Shown: positions 37,869 to 48,175, numbered from the stretch's first letter. The stretch: DNA of 64,000 nt from Trichomonas vaginalis G3 (GCF_026262505.1 NC_067203.1:9672001-9736000), one strand, 5' to 3'. The notes: a model not told the origin generated them from the sequence alone. Program-made: numbers and translations.

Positions 37869-39168
37869 ATGTCAAATGAAACAGCGTCTATGAGAGAAAT
37901 ACAACACAACCGACAACTCATTATGCAAGCTCTAAATAAGAACACAACAAACTTTTCAAACTATTCTAAGATATCTGAGTCATTGAAAGAAGGAAACTTA
38001 AAACTGACAATGAACCCAATGACAGACGAGTTTCTATTTCAAGACAGTAAGAACCATACTGTTTGTATAAATCCAACAAAAAGAACTTTAAACGAGAAAC
38101 CTATAGATGAACTTCTTTTGAAGGCAGATATTGACAACAAAGCTGACAAAGAGTATGTTGACGATGAGTTAGCACGTGTGGCTAGTGCGTTAGTGAAGAA
38201 GGCAGATAAGGAATATGTGAATGAAAAAGATGAAAAAATTATAGAAAGGGTTGAATGGTACCATGAACGGACAACAAAGATTTTAAAAGGTAAAGCCGAT
38301 ACAGGGTGGGTTTCAGGATGTTTAGACCTTAAAGCGGATAAGAACCATACACATACCATTGCAAATATTACAAACTTACAAGAAACCTTAAACAGGAAAA
38401 GTGACGTTGGACATACACATACCATTGCAAATATTACAAACTTACAAGAAACCTTAAACAGGAAAAGTGACGTTGGACATACACATAGCTTCTTCGCAAC
38501 TGTTGGTATAGAAAATATTGAAGGAACGGTTGAAGAAACTGGTGGGGATGCAATATATTGTAAACCTCCTAACTTTCCACAAGGTTTAACATCGGATGAC
38601 GACATAACAACGATGAGAAACATTAGATGTAGAGATGTTTATGTCATGGAGGATGAACATAATATTAAATTCACTGCTCAAGATTTATATGACAAGAAAG
38701 CAGACAAAACAGAGCTTCAAACATTAAAGACAGAAATACTTCAAACCATTTACCCAGTTGGTTCTATTTATACGTCAATGAACTCTACCAGACCAGAAGT
38801 AGTACTTGGTTTTGGAACTTGGACTCAAATACTCGAAAGTTTTTTGTATTGTGCACACACTCCAAAGAAAACAGGTGGAAGTAAAACGATATCTGTCGAC
38901 AACTTGCCACCACATAGTCATTCTGGTACAACAAACTTTTTCTGGCGACCATAGCCACTCATTAAGAGACCACCCATTATACAACTCAGAGTATGAAGCT
39001 GGCTATGACGTTTTATCTCCAGATTATAACCATTCAGCAAAAAAGACTTTTCGACAAACTGAACCAGGAGGAAACCACCAACATACTTTTACAACAACAT
39101 CTACAGGACTAGGTAAAAAATACATGCCACCTTACATGACAGTTTGTGCATGGTATAGAAATGCTTAG
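37869..39168 (+). pseudogene. Polinton fibre with phage collar/Gp10-type tip (fossil)
   Basis: Fibre gene broken about once. Toward the N-terminus are repeated coil words (DNKADKEYVDDELAR, KKADKEYVNEKD), then two copies of an HTIANITNLQETLNRKSDVG unit in tandem. The C-terminal part matches collar/baseplate Gp10-type tips: YPVGSIYTSMNSTRP, FGTWTQILESF, SVDNLPPHSHSG and, at the end, a histidine pair with YMPPYMTVCAWYR. In phages such tips bind receptors. It is the counterpart of element 1's 3-1653 gene. Its stop overlaps the tail of the convergent integrase gene. Confidence 0.75.
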
Positions 39169-40120
39169 TCGTCATTTTCAACTTCTTTAGCATATTCGTC
39201 AGGAGTTGTCTTATATTTGTTAGGAACTGTCTTTGAAAGTATACCACCTTGAACTTTGACAAGTTTGAAACGAGGTCTGACAATAGTAGTTTTATCTTCT
39301 GCTTGCAGTTTGTACATTTTGCCATGTTTGCCTAAAACTTCATAATATTCTCTTGTATACTTTCTTCTATTTTACGAACACGAATGCGAGTACCTGTCGG
39401 GTTCCCATTGTTGTCATAGTCAATAGTATTTTCATATGGGTCGCGTTTAGGTATTTCTATTTTTACTTTGTCACCTTTCTTAAGTTTGAAGCCTGGCATT
39501 CTTTCTTGTTTGTCTCTTTTGACTAAACTATTAAATATATAGTCTTTCTCTAAGTCGGGGTTGTTTTTCATTTCTTCGGGGGAGTGGTTTCCCAAACCTT
39601 TTTGTTTACGGGTATTGTAAATATTTAAAACTTGTCTCATCTTTGCCATGGAGAATGTCTGTATTTGTCGTCATATGACATTTCATCTACCTCACCACCT
39701 TGTGGTTGGTTTAAGTCTCTTAAGATTTTTATACAACTGTCAATGACACCAAGAGCAGAATGGTTTTGGTCGACAATGAAATATTGGTTTACATTTTTTG
39801 AACGCAGATAGTTTTTAATATCGTCTGATTTGAAAGAACTTTCACAGTCAGATGTCAGTTTTGTTGGATGGTATTTGTCAACGAATATTGTCAAAGCAGT
39901 TTTCACATCTAAAATATTTTTGGACTGCAATGGTATGGCTTCACAGTATCTTGTGTTTTGACCGACAAATATTAGCCAGTATGGTGGTCCATCTTCTCTA
40001 TACCTCGGAATGTTTTCCAAGATATCCATAAACCAAGCATTTGGTGTTGAACTAAAGATTTTTACCATGAGTGCTTTCTTTGTTGCCTTAGAAACATAGG
40101 GTCCTTGTTTGGATTCGTCA
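39165..40120 (-). pseudogene. rve integrase of element 2 (fossil)
   Basis: Minus-strand integrase homologous to the intact one in element 1 (1673-2758). Recognised are AWFMDILENIPRYREDG, LTSDCESSFKSDDIKN, the NHSALGVIDSCIKILRDLNQ block that parallels element 1's INRFIRTLRDLNQ, and a lysine-rich chromo/SH3-like tail. It is broken, with about two breaks. Its start faces that of the next gene (40139) across about 20 bp, implying a shared bidirectional promoter. Confidence 0.75.
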
Positions 40121-40138
40121 TTTTTTACCCTGTAAGAA

Positions 40139-40534
40139 ATGGGTTTATTTGGCGCATTAGCAGGAGTTGCATCCAGATTTTTGCCCGCAGTGGGAACAAT
40201 AGCCAGAGGTGCATTTGGATTGGAAGGAAGATTTTGAGTACATTAGGTATACTGAAAGAGAAAGCACAACCTATTATACAAACTGTACAGAAAGGTTGGG
40301 AGGTAGCACGAGATGCAGCAAATCTTATTCCAAATCCTGAAACAAGAGGAAAAGTTCAAGGATGGATGGACAATGAAGACAAGCAGGAAACTACTATAAC
40401 AAAGCAAATGACTACTATAACCAAGCAGGACACTATATGGACCAAGGTGAAAGATTCTTTAACAGAGGATATAACCATGCACAACAGTGGGTAAACAACA
40501 ACCAACCTCAACCGCCTCAAACGTGGGGAATGTA
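40139..40534 (+). pseudogene. Small amphipathic, glycine/alanine-rich protein of element 2 (fossil)
   Basis: A broken gene (about two breaks) starting MGLFGALAGVASRFLPAVGT, a hydrophobic amphipathic N-terminus. Further on is ILKEKAQPIIQTVQKGWEVA, a helix like those of small minor capsid proteins. It lies head-to-head with the integrase. A pVI-like membrane-active role is possible by composition only. Confidence 0.4.
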
Positions 40535-40554
40535 AATTTTTTTACTGAGATGAA

Positions 40555-40710
40555 ATGAACAATACAGCATTGAGACAAATGGGTTCAAGATGGATTTGTC
40601 GACTTCCAGCAGTTACACAACCACGTGTTTGTCAAGTCCTCCCTATACCTCAGGAAGTTTTAGACCGACTTAAAAAACCTAAACAACCAGTTGAAAACAA
40701 ACCAAACTAA
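40555..40710 (+). CDS. Small basic protein (51 aa), element 2
   Basis: A 51-residue frame with two cysteines (SRWICRLP and PRVCQVLP) and a lysine/proline-rich end (KKPKQPVENKPN). Its ATG follows TTTTTTACTGAGATGAA. The very same leader stands before the next gene (40730), which argues that this small frame is real. Function unknown. Confidence 0.5.
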   Translation: MNNTALRQMGSRWICRLPAVTQPRVCQVLPIPQEVLDRLKKPKQPVENKPN

Positions 40711-40729
40711 AATTTTTTACTGAGATGAA

Positions 40730-41314
40730 ATGACCGAAGAAGTTGAAACGGTAGATTTGACACCACAAACAAAAAGTTCAGAACCATTGTCAAAACCTGT
40801 CAAAGAACTTACAGATGAAGAGAAAAATTCAATAATAGAAAGTGCCAGGTCTGGAAATACAAACCCTAACTATAAAGTCACTTTTCATAGAAATGGAACG
40901 GCTAGTATCTCAAAAAAGAAACAGACTCTCACAAATAAAATATTGAAGTCTGAAGGAGCTTTCGAGACAACAGATGGAAAAGTTTACTTCACTGACCAAC
41001 AGTTCATTATAGAACATCTCATTGACTTAGAGTCGAAATATTCTAAACTTTACAACAAACACAAAAAGTTGAAAGGAAAACAAAAACAAATGGCATATGA
41101 TATTTATGAAGACGTTAACGACACAACCATACCTGCAAGTGAGGTAAAGTCAGAGGAACCGAAAAGTGACGAAAAACCGATAGAAGAAGGGGAGCCAAAA
41201 ACTGAAGATAAACCAAAACCAAAGGTTAGTTTCCAAACTAAACCAAGTCAACCTTCATTAGCTGGTATGGGTTGGCGTCAAAGACTTATGGCAGCAGGCG
41301 GTTATGTAAAGTAA
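40730..41314 (+). CDS. Structural candidate with adenain-like cleavage motif (194 aa), element 2
   Basis: 194-residue protein with a basic body (RNGTASISKKKQTLTNKI), a lysine-rich coil region (YSKLYNKHKKLKGKQKQMAY), an acidic proline-rich linker, and a C-terminus containing LAGMGWRQRLMAAGGY. LAGMG fits the (M/L/I)xGx-G cleavage consensus of adenovirus-type proteases, used in virion maturation. No such protease gene was recognised here, so the match is only suggestive. The leader TTTTTTACTGAGATGAA is shared with the previous gene. Confidence 0.5.
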   Translation: MTEEVETVDLTPQTKSSEPLSKPVKELTDEEKNSIIESARSGNTNPNYKVTFHRNGTASISKKKQTLTNKILKSEGAFETTDGKVYFTDQQFIIEHLIDLESKYSKLYNKHKKLKGKQKQMAYDIYEDVNDTTIPASEVKSEEPKSDEKPIEEGEPKTEDKPKPKVSFQTKPSQPSLAGMGWRQRLMAAGGYVK

Positions 41315-41343
41315 AGAAAAAAATATTTTTTTATTTTTATAAA

Positions 41344-42003
41344 ATGCCCCCATATAGAATGGATAGAAAATCTGCTAGAATAAAAGCAGAGTTAGAAAGA
41401 TATGGTTGGAAAGTTTCAAAGAAGTTTAAATATAGGAAGGGAAGACCCATAAAAGTCTATGACAAATTGTCTGGTCTTCGCTATGAAATGGACTTGGAAA
41501 CAGCACGCGCAAATTATCCAAACAGACTAGAGAGGTTAGAAGAAGAACGTCTTATGGACATGCCTTTCGATGTTAGTGAGCCTCAAGTTGAAGGACACGA
41601 CGGCTTTGCCAGGTTCTACTGGAAACATGACGAACAATTGCATCCTTTGAGGAGGAAAAAAGGAAAAGGTGAAGACGCACATGCTCCCATGGAAAGAACA
41701 AGATATGCATATGAAAAGTACCGTGAAGTTAGAAGTCAAATTACATCTGGTCGAACCTTTACAGTAAACTTTGACGAAGGAAAGAACAAAGAAGGCTTCA
41801 TGGGTGTACTTGCTGCCATACAAGACGGAAATAAGAAAGGATACAATCTCAGACTAACCGTAACAGATTTGGACGGTCACATTTACTATGCACATGGCAA
41901 TGTCACAACAGCCGCACAACTTCTTGACGCTTTCAAGACTACAAAGAGAGAACAAATGTTTGACTCCGACTCAGACATTTTGAATGCAATTGAAGGAATT
42001 TAA
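41344..42003 (+). CDS. Polinton protein upstream of PolB (219 aa), unknown
   Basis: 219 residues. The start was set at the ATG at 41344 after TTTTTTTATTTTTATAAA. The first third is strongly basic (DRKSARIKAELERYGWKVSK, then KFKYRKGRPIKVY). The last half is a mixed alpha/beta region (FMGVLAAIQDGNKKGYNLRL, TDLDGHIYYAH). It is directly upstream of the polymerase, three bases apart, in the same place as the broken 7739-8367 gene of element 1. Terminal protein for priming is a possible role by position only. Confidence 0.5.
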   Translation: MPPYRMDRKSARIKAELERYGWKVSKKFKYRKGRPIKVYDKLSGLRYEMDLETARANYPNRLERLEEERLMDMPFDVSEPQVEGHDGFARFYWKHDEQLHPLRRKKGKGEDAHAPMERTRYAYEKYREVRSQITSGRTFTVNFDEGKNKEGFMGVLAAIQDGNKKGYNLRLTVTDLDGHIYYAHGNVTTAAQLLDAFKTTKREQMFDSDSDILNAIEGI

Positions 42004-42006
42004 GCT

Positions 42007-43488
42007 GTGAAGTTCGAATGGTACCAACCTAACCCTCAAGCAGTCAGACAACATGCTGGATACTTCCCGTTCATAAACAAGTCTGACATTGACTTGACAA
42101 GGTATGGAATTTACAATTCAATTGAAACAATTGTCAATGAACCTTGTATTCTTACATGTCTCAGGAACTCTGGTCTTGTTACAGATGAGAAGATGAAGTA
42201 TCTTGAGTCATGTGTGAAGACAAGGTACATTCTCAGAGGTCAATTGGCAAAAATTGCACCGTTGGCAAATGTCAATATCCGAGTCAACATACCTACAGCT
42301 AAAGGTTCTTCACATGACGACTATGTTGTTGACAAAGACTTACCATGGTTGAAGATTGCAATTGTCCACAACCACTTCATGTTGAACGAAAGTCTTATGT
42401 TCGGAAAAGGCAAGTGCAACATTGTCAGAGCTGTAAACATTCTTTTCGAGAAAGGTTTGTTGGAACCAATTCCAGATGACAAGCTGACAGAAACTTTTGT
42501 ACCAAAAGACGAAACAAACTTTTCATTGTTAGCAAGACCAAAAGTTGTTCCAGACAAAGTTATAGCACAAAAGAAGTACACTGTTCCAAAAGGAGTTGGA
42601 TTGTTCGGATACCAACCTGAACCAGAAGAACTTCCAATGAGGTTGCAAGAACTTCAAGATGCTATAAACAAACTTCCATTGAGACATCCAATTGACGTCA
42701 AATTGTATTGGAGAGCATCGGAGTTAGGTCAGAAGGTTTTATATGAAACAGGTTGCTTCGACGATGTTTATGAGATAGCAGGCGAAGTTTCTCAGAAGAT
42801 AAGAGACTCACTTGAATTTCCACGAACTGGACCCATTGGTTGCGACAAGTTCGACTCAAACGAAAAGATATACTATGTCGACCTTAACGCTGCATACATG
42901 AGGTTCGTCCAATATATCCCGACTGGAATTCCAAACGAAGATGGTGAGTTCCCAGGAAGGAACTATACAGTTGGAAAAGTCATACAACAACTGTATGATA
43001 TTAGGAAAGCTTCAAACCCCAAACTTGCAATGACACTCAAATTGCTTATGAATTCGACATGGGGATATTCCATTAAGAAACCTCAAGAGATGAAGAGTAA
43101 ACATTATGAGAAGGTCGACAACTTTGTTGAAAGGTTCTCCCCTTTTGTTTTGAAGTACGAGTTCACCGAAGGTCAAAATGGCTTAGTAACCACAGTAAAA
43201 CCTATTGTCGAACATTGGTCCTATCCTCAGTTCGCAAAGGCAGTCCTTGACAACTACAACAAATTCTTCTCCGAAGTCAAATCCAAAGTGAAGGTTTACT
43301 ATGAGAACATCGACGCACTCATGACGAACGAAGAAGGCTATAACAAACTCATTGAAATGGGTTTAGTCGGTGAAAAGATGGGCTGTTTTAAGCTAGACAA
43401 GGTATTTTCCGAAGTTCATGTTCTCTCCAAGCGTAAGTACTGGGGTGTACTTGAAGACGGGACAGAAATAAAACATTGCATGAAATAA
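42007..43488 (+). CDS. Compact family-B DNA polymerase-like protein, element 2
   Basis: 493 residues, open to TAA; the first codon of this frame is GTG, so the true start may lie elsewhere. Palm-domain landmarks: motif A-like YYVDLNAAYMRFVQYIPTG, motif B KLLMNSTWGYSIKKP, and a motif C-like VYYENIDALMTNEEG. The N-terminal part resembles in layout the N-terminal gene of element 1's polymerase (CILTCLRNSGLVTDEKMKYL versus NCFVYACIQAGVNEE). No exonuclease-type motif was recognised. The protein is much shorter than element 1's enzyme. Protein-primed replication is inferred from the family. Confidence 0.65.
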   Translation: MKFEWYQPNPQAVRQHAGYFPFINKSDIDLTRYGIYNSIETIVNEPCILTCLRNSGLVTDEKMKYLESCVKTRYILRGQLAKIAPLANVNIRVNIPTAKGSSHDDYVVDKDLPWLKIAIVHNHFMLNESLMFGKGKCNIVRAVNILFEKGLLEPIPDDKLTETFVPKDETNFSLLARPKVVPDKVIAQKKYTVPKGVGLFGYQPEPEELPMRLQELQDAINKLPLRHPIDVKLYWRASELGQKVLYETGCFDDVYEIAGEVSQKIRDSLEFPRTGPIGCDKFDSNEKIYYVDLNAAYMRFVQYIPTGIPNEDGEFPGRNYTVGKVIQQLYDIRKASNPKLAMTLKLLMNSTWGYSIKKPQEMKSKHYEKVDNFVERFSPFVLKYEFTEGQNGLVTTVKPIVEHWSYPQFAKAVLDNYNKFFSEVKSKVKVYYENIDALMTNEEGYNKLIEMGLVGEKMGCFKLDKVFSEVHVLSKRKYWGVLEDGTEIKHCMK

Positions 43489-43562
43489 AACATTGCATGA
43501 AGTAAAACATTGCATACCATTTTAAAACATTTTTTAAAACAGTATATTTTTACATATATTAA

Positions 43563-44421
43563 ATGTTTCAGGTTGAAAAACAAAGAACAAAAGTAGTAGA
43601 TACAAAACCGTTAGACTATATCTTCACAAATGCCGGTAGGACTATATCAGATGAAGAAATTTCATCCGGTGCTTACAGGTTTGACTTTCCAATTCGTTGG
43701 CTTCAAAGTCCTTCAGATGCAAAGGCAATAGGATTTAGAAGAGTTTTGTTTTCAAAAAGAACTAACGCTTTTATGTTCGCAGTATATTTTCATGGGCAGT
43801 ATAGAGGTGATGATGGTCTAATAGACAAATTTGATGAAATGAGAATCTTTACAGTTCGTTCAGACGAAAACCTTGAGAAGACTCTAAATGACTTTCAAAC
43901 TCAAATGAACAAATATTATTGGGAATTGCAAGAAAAATACGACTCTCTACTAAACGGAACTTACTATCTGAAACTAGAATATGACAAGATGAACTCCACA
44001 GTTTCATTTCAAAGGATTGAAAATAACCCTCGAAGAGATACACAGTTTTTATTTTGGGAAGTAGACAAACGTTCTTGGGCACAATTTCTTCGGTTACTAA
44101 ACCAGAACGAACCATTACCACCTGACGGTCCGTTTAAATTTATACCCACCAACAGATTTGACAGTTTATAGAAATGTGTTCGACCCTCAAAATGTTATGT
44201 GTCATGCAAGTTTCAGTTCAAGCAACAACAGTTTTCTTTGTATCGGTAAGGACTTTTATGACTTTGCTTCTAAATTCTACGAACCACCTAGTAACAGTTT
44301 CTCTGACTTTCAAGTTTGGTTCACAACAAATGGTGTGCAACATATTATTCCATTGTACTATGACTTTTATCTCGAATTGTCTTTCATATACAACTACGGA
44401 AAAGTGCTGAAAAAGTATTGA
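43563..44421 (+). pseudogene. Duplicated minor structural candidate, plus-strand copy (fossil)
   Basis: Plus-strand copy of the family at 37003-37852, broken about once. It has RFDFPIRWLQSPSDAKAIGF early and VFDPQNVMCHASFSSSNNSF, then SDFQVWFTTNGVQHIIPLYY late. It follows the polymerase and is preceded by GTATATTTTTACATATATTAA. A minor capsid role is inferred from beta-rich composition and family-like conservation. Confidence 0.5.
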
Positions 44422-44632
44422 AAAATATATTTTGGTTGAAAAAAGAGGTGGAGCCAAAAGTGGCTCGACCTCAAAACAAGCATTTTGTGAAGAATATAGC
44501 AACCGTCGGAAAACAGCGGGTTGCTTTTTATACAAAATTCAACAGGTGAATTTTCATGAAATTCCTTAAGATAGAAAAAATAAAGTTAGTTTTATTTTAT
44601 TTATTTTTTTTATTTTGTATGTAAGAACAGAT
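44422..44632. promoter_or_regulatory. Leader and repeat before the KilA-N gene, element 2
   Basis: Includes a short inverted pair, GGTGGAGCCAAAAGTGGCTC with CGACC, then CAACCGTC and GCGGGTTGC, which may fold as a hairpin downstream of the structural gene. Then follows TTCCTTAAGATAGAAAAAAT, a T/A-rich tract and TTTTGTATGTAAGAACAG, ending at the ATG at 44633. The second half is nearly the same as the leaders at 3139-3209 and 47265-47336. Confidence 0.55.
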
Positions 44633-45245
44633 ATGTTAAACATTGAGTTTGAAACAGTTAAAAAGATAGACAATGACACCAAAGTGGTTAGAATAGGTGA
44701 TTTAAACGTAAGATACTCAAAGAAATACAACAAATATTCTTTGTCAGACATTATATCTCCATCTGGAAAGAAAACATGGCATTGGGTTGGAATTGCTTCA
44801 ACTCAGAAAATTTTGACAAGAAATCCTGAGCTTATGATATCGGTAAGATTCTATGGAACTACAGCATATCTCATTGACAAAAGTCTTATACCGATAGTTT
44901 TGTTATGGATTGACCCAGTTGTTGGATATAATTTCATAACATATGGTTCATTCGATACGGAAACGTTGCAGTGAGGGCTTACTTTACATCGTTCAGAAAC
45001 CGAAGGACTTCAATACAAAGAGATATAAGATAGGAAGAACATATAATATAACTCAAAGATATGACAGTACAGTCAATAGAGTTAAGGTTGTGTTTGTTAA
45101 CGATATGAGAGCTGCTGAAACAGAACTACTTGAAAAGTTTGAGAAGATGTATGGTGCTCCCACGAAAGGTAAAGAAACGTTTGAAGTAGATGAGATAGAT
45201 AGTGCTATAAAATTATTTGACGAAGTTGCTGAAAAATACATGTAA
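44633..45245 (+). pseudogene. KilA-N plus T5orf172 protein, element 2 copy (fossil)
   Basis: Near copy of the gene at 3210-3821: same KilA-N part (VVRIGDLNVRYSKKYNKYSL, WIDPVVGYNF) and same T5orf172/GIY-YIG-like part (KRYKIGRTYNITQRYDSTVN). It is broken about once. The DNA is close to identical to element 1 over most of its length, far more alike than the capsid, integrase or polymerase genes of the two elements. Confidence 0.7.
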
Positions 45246-45892
45246 AGCGTATATTTTTGGTCTTTTGTGAAAGTCAGAAAATAAAGTTAGTGTCATTTTT
45301 TTGTATTTTTTTGTATTTGACGAGAATGTTTATGTTAGAATGTTAGATCTAACATGTTTTCTAACACGTTTTCTAACATGGTCTAAAACTCTTGAATTTT
45401 CATGAAATTTACACCAAAAATAATGTTTAGGGTAGAAGGTTAGATCTACCCTCCTTTCTACCCTCTTTTCTACCCTCTTGAATTTTCATGACTTCTTCGT
45501 AAATGTTTTGTCAAGACTTCTTCGTAAATGTTTTGTCAAGACTTCTTCGTAAATGTTTTGTCAAGACTTCTTCGTAATGAGTGTAAAGGACCCAAAAATA
45601 ATGTTTAGGGTAGAAGGTTAGATCTACCCTCCTTTCTACCCTCTTTTCTACCCTCTTGAATTTTCATGACTTCTTCGTAAATGTTTTGTCAAGACTTCTT
45701 CGTAAATGTTTTGTCAAGACTTCTTCGTAATGAGTGTAAAGGACCCAAAAATAATGTTTAGGGTAGAAGGTTAGATCTACCCTCCTTTCTACCCTCTTTT
45801 CTACCCTCTTGAATTTTCATGAATTTCCTTAAGACAGAAGAAATAAAGTTGGTTTTTTTAAAAAAATATTTTTTTATTTTTATTGTAAGAAC
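45246..45892. repeat. Tandem palindrome modules and minisatellite, element 2
   Basis: Four module copies: one of the GTTAGATCTAACATG type followed by TTTCTAACA words (around 45345), and three of the AGGTTAGATCTACCCTC type followed by TTTCTACCC words (around 45425, 45605 and 45765). Between them are minisatellite units of about 24 bp with TTTTGTCAAGACTTCTTCG. The end carries the shared CTTAAGACAGAAGAAATAAAG leader. No gene. Confidence 0.7.
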
Positions 45893-46579
45893 ATGTTAGC
45901 AACAACAGCACCAAACTCTTTAGTCATGAATCCTACGTCAATGTTAGTAGAGATGAAAAGCTTCATTCCTTCTTCATATACTTTCGAAACAGAAATCCAG
46001 AAGATAAAGCAAGAACTTCTCCAAGGAGATCTAAACTGTAGTGCAAAAGATGAAACAAATGAACAGTATCTTTATGAAATGCAGGATATTATTGACCATC
46101 TACCTAAACTTCCTGAAATCCAACAACAAAAACTCACTATTCCAGAATTCGATGAAATAGAAGTCAAAGCAACTGACTCAGTTGAAATAAAGAAGTTCAT
46201 ACGTAAGGTTAACTATGAGTTTCTTGGATTTCATTGCAACCACAAAGTCATGGACAAAGATTGCGATATGGTATATAAGAACATCTCTGACATATACAAA
46301 TCTGGGGAGTTTAAGACCTACGACAACTTTGTTTCGTTAGTTGCAAAATGTGTATGGCAGATAAGAGATAAAGATAGAAGAGGTAAGATATGGAATGAAC
46401 AGATAAAACCCGCAACTTTTGAGTTAAAGAGAGCAATTGACGCCTTAGTCATACTAGCAGGTAAGGTTTCAGAATATAACGCAAAAATGAACCCACAATG
46501 TTCTAAATGTAAAGCAGCAATGAGGAAATATAACTACTCCGTCAAAGAGATAGAACGTATGAGAAAACGACTATGCTGA
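45893..46579 (+). CDS. Accessory-island protein (228 aa), unknown
   Basis: Intact 228-residue frame. N-terminal SLVMNPTSMLVEMKSFIPSS, a helical middle (YLYEMQDIIDHLPKLPEIQ), then VEIKKFIRKVNYEFLGFHCN. The C-terminal MNPQCSKCKAAMRKYNY carries a CxxC that could bind metal with the earlier HCNH. It is the counterpart of the broken copy at 4021-4709. No family recognised. Conserved order with the KilA-N gene and the 63-residue gene suggests a linked function. Confidence 0.6.
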   Translation: MLATTAPNSLVMNPTSMLVEMKSFIPSSYTFETEIQKIKQELLQGDLNCSAKDETNEQYLYEMQDIIDHLPKLPEIQQQKLTIPEFDEIEVKATDSVEIKKFIRKVNYEFLGFHCNHKVMDKDCDMVYKNISDIYKSGEFKTYDNFVSLVAKCVWQIRDKDRRGKIWNEQIKPATFELKRAIDALVILAGKVSEYNAKMNPQCSKCKAAMRKYNYSVKEIERMRKRLC

Positions 46580-46616
46580 CTTAAAGAAAGAAGTAGAGAA
46601 ACCAGCAGAAGATAAA

Positions 46617-46808
46617 ATGGACATGTTGACATTTCTAAACAAAAACTATCCAACAGCTGACGATTTCCTTCTTTCAGATGTCAAGAAGAAATATAAAGAA
46701 ACCTTCGGCATTGTTAAAACATTCGATGTACTGACAGAAGAAATAGAAGCTACGAAATTGTTTAGAGTCTCACGAATTCATAACGTTTACCATGTAAAAC
46801 GCTTATAA
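46617..46808 (+). CDS. Small island protein (63 aa), unknown
   Basis: 63 residues, MDMLTFLNKNYPTADDFLLS, with a lysine-rich middle and a basic VKRL end. It is nearly the same as the 61-residue protein at 4769-4954. It lies 37 bases after the previous island gene, so a common transcript is likely. Function unknown; its size and charge would suit a small DNA-binding protein. Confidence 0.55.
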   Translation: MDMLTFLNKNYPTADDFLLSDVKKKYKETFGIVKTFDVLTEEIEATKLFRVSRIHNVYHVKRL

Positions 46809-47336
46809 AATAACTGGGGTAGAAAAGAGGGTAGAAGACAGGTTAGATCTAACCTTCTACCCTAAAATATATTTTTGTCTGATTTACGCTCATTACGATG
46901 AAGAAGTCTTGACAAAACATTTACGAAGAAGTCTTGACAAAACATGTACGATGAAATCATGACAAAACATGTACGATGAAATCATGACAAAACATGTACG
47001 ATGAAATCATGACAAAACATGTACGATGAAGTTTTGACAAAACATGTACGATGAAGAAGTCTTGACAAAACATGTACGATGAAGAAGTCTTGACAAAACA
47101 TTTACGAAGAAGTCTTGACAAAACATTTACGATGAAATCATGAAAATTCATGTACGATGAAATCATGAAAATTCATGAGGGTAGAAAAGAGGGTAGAAAG
47201 GAGGTTAGATCTAACCTTCTACCCTAAAATATATTTTTATTGAATTCAGCAACAAATTTCATGAATTTCCTTAAGATAGAAAAAATAAAGTTAATTTTAT
47301 TTTTTTTATTTTTTTATTTTGTATGTAAAGACAGAT
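46809..47336. repeat. Minisatellite with flanking inverted modules and leader
   Basis: Opens with GGGGTAGAAAAGAGGGTAGAA and GGTTAGATCTAACC. It continues with many units of the ACAAAACATGTACGATGAAG or ACGAAGAAGTCTTGAC type (about 46890-47170). It closes with a second GGTTAGATCTAACC module (about 47205) and the CTTAAGATAGAAAAAATAAAG leader to the ATG at 47337. The frame read through the repeats is not a gene. Confidence 0.7.
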
Positions 47337-48175
47337 ATGTCAACAACAGAGAACACAACAACTGCTATCGTTCATGAAGCTATAAATGAAGAATATGAGT
47401 GGGTTCAGTTTAACAAACAACTCCGTCTCATTCGTTCGGTCAAAGATGACATGTACCAAATGCAAAGTATTTTGACAGCATGTTTTGCTCCAGATACTAA
47501 GCTTCCTAAAGACTGGTTTAGGAACCAAAGCACACAAGAACTTTTGAGCGAAGCACAGCGAGACATACTTTTTTCTGAAAACAGTGAAGAACAGCGAGTA
47601 GGTAAAAAAACCCAGTCGCCAAAACTCTATGAAAATCGTGAAAAATTGCCAAATGGTTTGAGAGGATATTATGTTCATAGACTTCTTGTAAATGCTGTTG
47701 CAATGTGGGCTTCGCCTCGTTATGCATGGCATGTTTACAGACTTCTTGACGAAATTCATAGACAAGAACGTGAAGAGCTAGAGAACAAGCTTGAAGCAAA
47801 AGACAAAAACATTCAGAAAAGAATACCACGTTCGGTACCAAAAGGTAAGGAAAAGAACTATAAGTATATGATTTATACTGAAGAGATGGAAAATGAAGAA
47901 GATAAAGATATGGTTATGTTGCATTTAGTCAGAAGAAACAACAAAAGCTTTTACGACCTTGCTAAGATTTACAAATCTGACAGAAATTGGTTCTATCGCG
48001 AAAACTTACGATTTCAATGACTCCAAATGAAGATGTGAAACAAATAGTTCAAGATACGTTACCTCAAACACACTATGATATGAAAGGTTGTACAATACTT
48101 ACCTTCAAAGAAGACTTACCGCTACTGAAAGAAAAAATAACAGAGTATTTTGACAACTTCAAACAAGTAGAGTAA
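47337..48175 (+). pseudogene. Accessory-island protein with charged C-terminal domain, element 2 copy (fossil)
   Basis: Counterpart of 6027-6885. N-terminal ENTTTAIVHEAINEEYEWVQ, LPKDWFRNQST, a lysine/glutamate coil, then MVMLHLVRRNNKSFYDLAKI and a C-terminal FKEDLPLLKEK end. It is broken about once. Possibly a relative of the C-terminal domains of viral KilA-N/MSV199 proteins; unconfirmed. Confidence 0.55.

Noticed and set aside
38039-38623. 194-residue minus-strand frame with repeated VCPTSLFLFKVSC words
   Set aside because: Antisense of the repeated fibre coil units.
46957-47166. 69-residue minus-strand frame with MISSYMFCHDF-like repeats
   Set aside because: Translation of the minisatellite between island genes.
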